NCBI RefSeq assembly: GCF_030697925.1
Contig: NZ_JAUYOJ010000091.1
Location: 1 to 42,057, forward strand
Origin: Phenylobacterium sp.
Lineage (GTDB): Bacteria > Pseudomonadota > Alphaproteobacteria > Caulobacterales > Caulobacteraceae
DNA length: 42,057 nt
Direction of reading: 5' to 3'
Part shown: positions 31,334 through 38,300 of the stretch, piece by piece
How positions within the stretch are numbered: position 1 is the stretch's first letter
Layout: every line of letters starts with the position of its first letter
Notes under the pieces: model-generated
Told to the model about the DNA's origin: nothing
The model's input: only the letters and a program-made list of their open reading frames with translations
Databases searched by the model: none
Program-made: the position numbers and the translations under genes

Positions 31334-32033
31334 AACTCCACGTCCACACGGCTCGTCGTATGGGTGAAGAGGTAGGCGCGCAGGCCCCCGAGCACCGCGT
31401 CGAAGGTGACGACCGCGATCAGACCGATGGCCAGAACGTCCAGGGTGGTGAGCGAATGGTGCACCAGCACCTTGTCGATCACCACCTGGAAGATCATCGG
31501 CGTCGCGAGGGCGAAGAGCTGCAGGACAAACGAGGCGAGCAGAACCTCGCCCAGGAGACCGCGGTACTTCACCAGCGCCGGGATGAACCAGGTCACGTCG
31601 AACTTCGCGCCACCCGGCAGGTCAGCGCGGGTCGTCAGGAGGATCAGCTGACCTGACCAAACCTGGCTGAGTTCCTCGAAAGTAAGGCGCTGTGGGGCCG
31701 TTGCAGGCCCTTGCACGAGGACCGCGTCTTCCCGCACCGCGCCGATCAGGAAATAGGCTCCGTCCCGGCCCAAGGCGATCGCCGGAAGGGGCGTGTTCTG
31801 CAGCTTTTCGATGGTGACGCGGGTCGCCTTGGCCCGCGCGCCAAGCCGCTTGGCCAATCTGACCAGATCCGGCGGTTCGGTGGGGCCCGACTTGCCGAGC
31901 GAGTGTCGCAACTGGGCCGGGTCGGCGGAAATCTGATGGTGCCGAGCAGGAGGACCAGGCAGTGAAGGCCGCTGTCGGTCGCCGCAAAATTGTCATTGCC
32001 GCCGGCGGTATCGGCGGGGCGCGCGACCCCCAT
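31324..32033 (-). pseudogene. Type I secretion ABC transporter (HlyB-type), N-terminal fragment
   Basis: The fragment starts near ATG 32033 with a C39-like domain (DSGLHCLVLLL). It needs a frameshift near 31945 to continue as HHQISADPAQLRHSLGKSG, and then reads RLAKRLGARAKATRVTIEKL, PALVKYRGLLGEVLLASFVL, PMIFQVVIDKVLVHHSLTTL and THTTSRVDVELGAK. That is the degenerate peptidase domain and the first membrane segments of an HlyB/PrtD-like exporter. It stops at 31324, where SIR2 sequence on the other strand starts; the remaining membrane domain and the whole ATPase are missing. It cannot function. Confidence 0.8.
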
Positions 32034-32138
32034 AATTGTAACGATCCCCAGAAGCAACTCTGGCGAGATTTACTCCAGGTTGAGACATCGGGCGAGCGGA
32101 ATCCGGTGGGTGATTACCGCGCACCCCGCGTGGTCTAG

Positions 32139-32354
32139 CGGACGAAGGGCGGCTGGCAGGCCCGTGATCTGCGCCGGACGTTCCGTTCCAACATGGCCCG
32201 ATTGAAGGTCTCGCGGGACGTGTCGGAGGTGCTCATCAACCACGCGCCTCCCGTTCTCGATGACATCTACGACCGGTACGACCGACTCGACGAGAAACGC
32301 GAGGCGCTCGCCAAGTACGAAACGGCGCTGATATGGTTGCTTGCTCGGGCTTAA
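32139..32354 (+). pseudogene. Tyrosine integrase, C-terminal part
   Basis: This 71-codon frame without its own start reads GGWQARDLRRTFRSNMARLK, VSRDVSEVLINHAPPVLDDI and YDRYDRLDEKREALAKYE. These are the R-x-x-R box (with Arg in place of the common His) and the tyrosine region of a P4-type integrase. Joining GGCTGG at 30963-30968 to GGCTGG at 32151-32156 keeps the frame and gives a full 369-residue enzyme, so this is very probably the missing end of the gene at 30057. An AlpA-like gene follows 35 bases later, as usual in such islands. Confidence 0.8.
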
Positions 32355-32389
32355 CCGGGCGTCGCGACGCTCTCTTACGGGAGCTCGCG

Positions 32390-32566
32390 ATGAAGCTACT
32401 ATCGAAGAAAACCGTTCGCGAAATAGTCTTGTACAGCCCGCAGCACATCGCCCGCCTGGAGGCAGCCGGACAATTCCCCATAAGGGTACGTCTGGGCACT
32501 GGAAGGGTCGGGTGGGTCGAACAGGAAGTGCTCGACTGGCTTCAGGAGCGGATCGACGCTCGATAG
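32390..32566 (+). CDS. AlpA-like small helix-turn-helix regulator
   Basis: A 58-residue protein: MKLLSKKTVREIVLYSPQHI, ARLEAAGQFPIRVRLGTGRV, GWVEQEVLDWLQERIDAR. This is the AlpA/MerR-like excisionase-type fold (S-x-x-H/Q-I-x-R-L, then a Gly-x-x-G-W wing) found next to P4-type integrases. It may regulate integrase expression or assist excision. GGGAG lies eight bases before ATG 32390. A strong terminator follows 28 bases after the stop. Confidence 0.85.
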   Translation: MKLLSKKTVREIVLYSPQHIARLEAAGQFPIRVRLGTGRVGWVEQEVLDWLQERIDAR

Positions 32567-32593
32567 CAACACCGGTTCCTGACGGAGCCACTT

Positions 32594-32627
32594 AGGGACC
32601 AGCGCTACGACCCGCTGGTCCCTCTTT
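32594..32627 (+). terminator. Intrinsic terminator after the AlpA-like gene
   Basis: AGGGACCAGCG (32594-32604) and CGCTGGTCCCT (32613-32623) form a perfect 11 bp stem with an 8-base loop. It is followed by CTTT. The short T-run is modest but the stem is very stable. It would separate the int-alpA unit from the downstream secretion locus. Confidence 0.8.
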
Positions 32628-32763
32628 CGTGACCACAGGCGTCCCGACCCACTTACACGTGAACCCCCGCCCTCCGGCATGCGGACAAAGCCGGTTCGCG
32701 ACCCGTTGCAGACATGCCGACCGAGCGTCGATACTAAACATCGCAAATCGAGGGGCGGCGATC

Positions 32764-33885
32764 ATGAAGGATGCTTGCGACCTCTTGGCTGCCCAGGATT
32801 TCGATCTGAGGCCATGGAGCCGCGATGAGACCGGCCCAGGCGTCATCGCCGCGGTGCTCGCAAGGAACAAGGTGACGTCCTGGACGAGCATCGGGCGGGC
32901 GAGGATCGGCCCCGAGGCGGATCATCTCACGCCCAAGACCGTCTTCTATATCGCTTCGGTGTCGAAGCAATTCACGGCCGCTTGCGTGACGGCCTGCGAA
33001 GCCGACGGCCTCATCGATATCGACGCGTCCATCCGGGAGTACCAGGCGCGCCGAGGCGGCGTCCTTGAACGCCGCGCCGCGGGCGCAGCGACGGTTCGGC
33101 TGGCGGACGCTAATATCGCCAAGCTGGAGCAGACGATCCCGCTCGCGTCGCGGCAACGGGAAGCCTACGAGACCTTGGCGGCGAAAGGCTATTCGTCGAA
33201 GCTGCGGCTAATCCAAGAGCAGGAGCGCGCGGTGGCCCTGCGTCAGGAACTGCGCGCCGAGCAGGCCCGCCGAGACGAGGCCCTCGCCCAGGTCGCGTCC
33301 TTGAACCGGGAACTGGCCCAGATCGCGGAAGGGTTTGCCGGCCAGGCCGCCCTGGAACGGGCCGAGGCGGAGGCCATCGTCGCCACGCGGGGTGCGGCGG
33401 TGCGCAAGACCGACCAGCGCCAGGCGCTGCAAACCCTCACGGCGCCGGTCTCAGGGATCGTGCAGGAGGTGTCGGTGACCACCTTGGGTCAGGTCGCCGA
33501 GGTCGGGCAGACCTTGATCACCATCGTCCCCGACGGCGAGCGCCTGGTCCTGGAGGGTCTGGTCCTCAACAAGGACATCAGCGCGTTGCGAGCCGACGCC
33601 GCGGTCGCCGTCAAGCTCGAGGCCTATCCCTTCACGCGCTACGGCACGCTCAAGGGGGTGCTCGAACACGTGTCTCCCGACGCCGTCGTGGACGAAAAAC
33701 GCGGGCTGGTCTTTCCCGCGCGAATCCGGTTGACGGGCGTCGGCGATGCAACAAATAGTAGAACAATGCGCCTCTCCCCCGGCATGGCCGCCACCGCCGA
33801 GATCGTGACCGGCCGCCGCAGGGTGATCGACTATCTGTGGTCCCCCATCGCCAAATCGGTGTCAGAGGCGGGGCGGGAACCATGA
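32764..33885 (+). CDS. Chimeric protein: serine-hydrolase N-terminus fused to HlyD-type adaptor C-terminus
   Basis: An intact 373-codon frame made of two unrelated parts. Residues 1-92 are the beginning of a beta-lactamase/esterase-like serine hydrolase, with IASVSKQFTAACVTACEADG and the SxxK motif Ser65-x-x-Lys68. From about residue 93 it is a periplasmic adaptor of type I secretion: LADANIAKLEQTIPLASRQR, YETLAAKGYSSKLRLIQEQE coiled coil, then the lipoyl/barrel part LTAPVSGIVQEVSVTTLGQV and a C-terminal TGRRRVIDYLWSPI. The adaptor's own cytoplasmic and membrane N-terminus is missing, so normal insertion is unlikely. The join is near 33036-33048. The gene overlaps the next by ATGA. Confidence 0.85.
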   Translation: MKDACDLLAAQDFDLRPWSRDETGPGVIAAVLARNKVTSWTSIGRARIGPEADHLTPKTVFYIASVSKQFTAACVTACEADGLIDIDASIREYQARRGGVLERRAAGAATVRLADANIAKLEQTIPLASRQREAYETLAAKGYSSKLRLIQEQERAVALRQELRAEQARRDEALAQVASLNRELAQIAEGFAGQAALERAEAEAIVATRGAAVRKTDQRQALQTLTAPVSGIVQEVSVTTLGQVAEVGQTLITIVPDGERLVLEGLVLNKDISALRADAAVAVKLEAYPFTRYGTLKGVLEHVSPDAVVDEKRGLVFPARIRLTGVGDATNSRTMRLSPGMAATAEIVTGRRRVIDYLWSPIAKSVSEAGREP

Positions 33886-34115
33886 CCGCCTCCACAGGCC
33901 GGTTTCGATGGACGCTCACCCCTGCCTTGCTGTCGGCGCTCACGTTGACGGCGTGCGCCAGCAATGATCCCGCGGCGGCCAGTTGCGGTGCTCAGCACAT
34001 CTATCAGCCCGGCGCGCGGGCGGGCCAAGCCGGCCGGCTGTTGATCGTCCCCAGGCCATGTCCGACCGAACAGAAGCCCGCGTCTGACCGTGATCGACCG
34101 GGAGCTTCGTCGTGA
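33882..34115 (+). CDS. Small predicted lipoprotein
   Basis: A 77-residue protein with a signal peptide and lipobox (PALLSALTLTAC) followed by SNDPAAAS and a short Pro/Gly/Arg-rich tail. No domain is recognised. The start overlaps the stop of the adaptor gene (ATGA) and its stop overlaps the GTG start of the next lipoprotein (GTGA). Translational coupling links it to the secretion operon. It may be an outer-membrane accessory, but that is only inferred from context. Confidence 0.65.
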   Translation: MTASTGRFRWTLTPALLSALTLTACASNDPAAASCGAQHIYQPGARAGQAGRLLIVPRPCPTEQKPASDRDRPGASS

Positions 34116-35377
34116 CGTTGACGAGAACCTGGCTGGCGGCCTGGACCATCATCCTCGCCTTGAGTAGTACGGCCATTTCCGGCTGCCGGGCGGAGGCGCC
34201 GTCGCAAGGGCGGGATCCGCCGCAATCGGACGCCAGCCCCGCGTGGAACTCGGTTCAGGGCATGGTGCGCGCCCGAGCCCTGACCGAAAACAGAGGACAT
34301 CCGCCCTTGCATCTGTTCCGAAAGGGCGTGGCGGTGTCGCCCGATGGCGCGCTCTTCGTATCGGCGACCGCCGGCCGCCCGGTCAACGAACTCGATCTCG
34401 TCGACATCGCGACACGCAAGGGCCGCGTCCTCAGCCATCCCGAGCGGCGGATCGAACTCTCCCAACCCGCCTTTTCGCCGGACGGCAAGCAGCTGGCGTT
34501 CGTGGCCTCGCTGCCGTCCGACACCGGCGAGTATACCGGGGTATCGGCCATCTGGATCACGGACCTTCGCGGTCGCGCCGTTCGGGTCATCTCCGCCCCG
34601 GGACGTCTCTACGCGGCCCCGGCATTTTCTCCCGACGGGCGAAAGCTCGCCTATTTTCGGGACGTCCTGGCTCCGCCGGCGCCGGGCATGGCCAAGATGC
34701 CGCCCGAAAATCGCGCCTTGAAGCCGATGGCCCTTTTCGAAACCGATCTCGCGACAGGTCGCGAAGCGCGCCTGGCGGAGCAAGCCTATCAGGGCGGTCT
34801 CACAATCGCGTACGACGAGCAGGGCGGTCTCTATTTCCGATCAGGGCCCGCGCTGGTTCGGTCCGTCCGTGACGCAGACGGCGAGATCGGCTGGTCCCTG
34901 CCAAACCTTGGTCTCGGCCAGCGAGATGACAATCCGCACATCCATCTGAGCCACCTGTCGCGAGGCCGGGCCTTGCCGACTCGCATCGAGCCGTCGCTCC
35001 CGAGCCATCTGCTGACCGACAACGGCTATCTGGTCGGGACAGCGGCTAACGGCGAGCTACTCATTTCGAACACCAGGGGCTCCCTGGCCGAACCTGAGAC
35101 CTTCGCGCAGATCGTGGTGCGTGTCGGGGCAAGCGGGCCGCAGGTCATCCTCGAAGATCATGAGCGCTTCCTCGGGTCCGTCGGCTCCGACGCCGCCGGC
35201 ACGACGCTCGTCGCCTCCGATCTCGGCGCCATCTCCGAACCGCCTCTGTTTCCGCCGCGAGAGATCGGCTTCGTCGTCCAACGCAGCGGCATGAAGCCCC
35301 AGCGCTTGGGCCGAGCCGCGATCACCTTCGCCGACCCGCCGATCGTCCTCGATCCCTCCTTGCCGCCCAACAGCTAG
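34112..35377 (+). CDS. Beta-propeller (TolB/PD40-like) lipoprotein of the RTX locus
   Basis: A 421-residue protein starting at GTG 34112 within the overlap GTGA. A signal peptide ends in the lipobox ALSSTAISGC. The body has WD40-like/PD40 blades: KGVAVSPDGALFVSATA, QPAFSPDGKQLAFVASLPSD, APAFSPDGRKLAYFRDV and later weaker repeats. Such propellers bind proteins in the periplasm. Its place between the adaptor gene and the RTX gene, 17 bp before the latter, suggests a role in handling, anchoring or neutralising the RTX protein; none of these is shown by the sequence. Confidence 0.78.
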   Translation: MTLTRTWLAAWTIILALSSTAISGCRAEAPSQGRDPPQSDASPAWNSVQGMVRARALTENRGHPPLHLFRKGVAVSPDGALFVSATAGRPVNELDLVDIATRKGRVLSHPERRIELSQPAFSPDGKQLAFVASLPSDTGEYTGVSAIWITDLRGRAVRVISAPGRLYAAPAFSPDGRKLAYFRDVLAPPAPGMAKMPPENRALKPMALFETDLATGREARLAEQAYQGGLTIAYDEQGGLYFRSGPALVRSVRDADGEIGWSLPNLGLGQRDDNPHIHLSHLSRGRALPTRIEPSLPSHLLTDNGYLVGTAANGELLISNTRGSLAEPETFAQIVVRVGASGPQVILEDHERFLGSVGSDAAGTTLVASDLGAISEPPLFPPREIGFVVQRSGMKPQRLGRAAITFADPPIVLDPSLPPNS

Positions 35378-35394
35378 ACGCGGGACACGCGACC

Positions 35395-38300
35395 ATGCCC
35401 CTGCCCTACTCGGCCGATGTCACGACGCCGTTCAACCGCATGCCCGCGGGCAAAACGACCGTGACCCTACCTGGCGGCGGGACAGGCACCATTAGCCGTG
35501 GCTACGAACCTATACCTCAGGTGTTCGGCTATTTCGGCGGCGGGGGTTATGCCTTCGGCGTACTGGAGAAGCGCAACCTGCGCATCACGAAGGCGACCTA
35601 CGACAACTACTTCGCGACGACGCAGCCCGGTCCGTTCACCGTCACCTGGACCGACGGTTCGACCAAAGTGATCACGCTCGGAACAGATGTCCCGCTCTAC
35701 GCCAATCTTCGCGCCACGGATCAGGCCTATTTCCACCACGACCTCAACAGTTTCGTATTTCTGCAAACCTGGAACGAATTGGATGTTCTGGGGAATCTCC
35801 AGACCATTCCCATTCAAGCTCTTGTTGACTTTAAGAATGTCCAACTCGATGTAAAGACGAGACTCCTCAACGCAACGCCGCTTGCGCCCGATTCTGCGTT
35901 GATGATCAGCAATCCCCAGGAATATCTCCGCCAGGGGAAAATATACGCTTCTGAACTCTATTATCGGGCCCGGTTGTTCGACATGCTGGGACTTGGCCTT
36001 CCGGTCCTCGACATGACGATCGCGGCACGCCGGGCGGAAGCCGCGGCCACGGATGGCGCGGGCCGCTTCTTAGATGGAACTGGCCGCTTCCTGAACGACC
36101 TCGAGGGCGCGGTCGTAAGCGGCCAGTATCAGAAGATGTCCGCAGGGGAGACCCTCGACAGCTTAACGCCGTTCGAGAAGGCCAAGCTCCGAGAATACTA
36201 CGACTTCATGCTGGACAACGCGATTGATCCGGCGACCTACCAGATGGGATCGACCCTGGGCGGCATTTTCGGCTCGTCGATCGGAAGCTATCTGGGCGGC
36301 GGCAACCCGATGGTCCAGACGCTTTCGACCAGCTTCATGCAGACGATCGGGCAGAACCTGGGTCAGGCCATCGTGGTCGGCGGGTTCAACAAGCCGGTCC
36401 TACTGAGGGGTCCGAACGGCAGCGTCGAGCAGGTGGTCGATGCCGTGCTCGATGACTTCGGCCAGGAGTTTTTCACCAACCTCAAGACCGCTGCGATCGG
36501 CACAACTTCCTCTCTCCTGGCGATGGAGCTGGGCACGGCCCTGGGCATGAAGGGCTTCGGGGCCGAACTGTTCGGCACCGTCGGAGGCTCGCTGGTCGGC
36601 TCGGCGCTCTCGAACATTCAGAACTTCGGCGTCGACAACATCTGGAGCGGCTTCAAGGCCAACGAGCTCTTCTCGCAGCGCGTCCAGGTCTACAATCCGG
36701 ACGGCACCGAGCTGATCGGGGCCGACGGCAAGCCGGTCACCCAGCCGGGCGCCGGCCTCTTGGTGGCCAATGCGGTCGGATCCTTTTTCGGCGCCAAGCT
36801 GGGCGCCCTCATCGTCAAGCCGCAGACCCAGGCAGCGGCCATGCTTTCGTCCCTCGGCGCGTCCGCCGGGGCTTGGGCCGCAATCTCGACATCGCTGGCC
36901 GGCACCATCTCTACGGCCCTCGGTGGGCTCAACACCGCGTCGCTCGCCTTCAATCTGATAGCGCCGGGAATCGGGTCGCTCGTCGGATTCGTGCTCGGCG
37001 CCCTGATCGGCAACCTCTTCGGCCGCAAGAAGCCTAAGGTGCCGTCTGCCTCCGCTGAGACCGTGCTGCAGGTGCCGTATGCCCGCTACGAACTCGGCAC
37101 GATCACCTCGGCCAACAACGGCAACGTGGATCTCGTCACCTCGATGGCGGTCGCCGCCCGCGACACGCTGAACAACATGACCCGGGTCATCGCATCGAGC
37201 GAAGGGACAGGATACGTCTCCAACCTCAACGGCCTGGCGACCGACCAGCGCTATGGCCATACGGGGTCGGCACTTTACGTCAAGATCAACGGGGTCCAGA
37301 CGAACTTCAGCTCCCCGGATCAGGCCATCGAATTCGGCACGCTCACGGCGCTCCGCAATACGAAGATTGTCGGGGGCCAGCTCCTGATGAAGCGGGCCCT
37401 GCTGAACAGCCAGGCGCCCGACATGCTGACGCTCTCGGGCGATCTCGACGTCGCGACCCAATACACCAAGTACCTATCGGACGCCGAGCTGATCAACCGC
37501 ACGATCGAGGCCGAGCCGACCTCGGCGTTCACCGGGGCCTGGGCCGTGACCCTGTTGCGGGCGGCCGAGCTCAAGTTGGACCAATTCGCCGCGTCGGACT
37601 TCTATGGCGGCCTCCGCGGCTTCGTTGATAGCTTCCAGCCAGCCAGCGTCGGCGTGGCTTACGAGGACATCCAGGTTTCGACGCAAGGGTCGAACATTCA
37701 GTTCGCCGTCGCGCCGGCCGGTCTCGGGATCGGCCTGTTCGCGCCGCTCAGCGCCGCCGCGCCTGACGGCCGCTCCATCCTCCTTCCCTCAACGGAGTTC
37801 TTCGGCGCGCCGGGCGCCGGATATCTGGCCTGGGACTCCACCGCCAATATGGCCGGCGCGAACTTCAAGGACGCGTCGAGCGCAGGCGCCGGCCTGGTGA
37901 TCGACGACTACGCCGTGGTCGGCGGAGCCACCTATTCCGGCGGCGACGATATCGCGGTCGGGTCGGCCTTCAACGACACCTTGCAAGGTCGGATGGGCTG
38001 GGACTGGTTGGACGGTGCCGGGGGCGACGACCTGCTGCTCGGCGGGAAGGACCAGGATGTGGCCCTCGGGGGCGCCGGCAACGACACGCTCTATGGCGAT
38101 CTCGGCGACGACTATCTGTCCGGCGGGGCGGGGAACGACGTCCACTATGGCGGCGACGGCAACGACTCGTTCTCCGGGAAGGCCGGGAACGACACCATGT
38201 CCGGGGAGGGCGGCGACGACGTCTTCCTCGTCAATGGCGATGGTGGCGCGGTCTACGACTACATGGACGGCGGCGCCGGAAACGACACGATCAATTTCGA

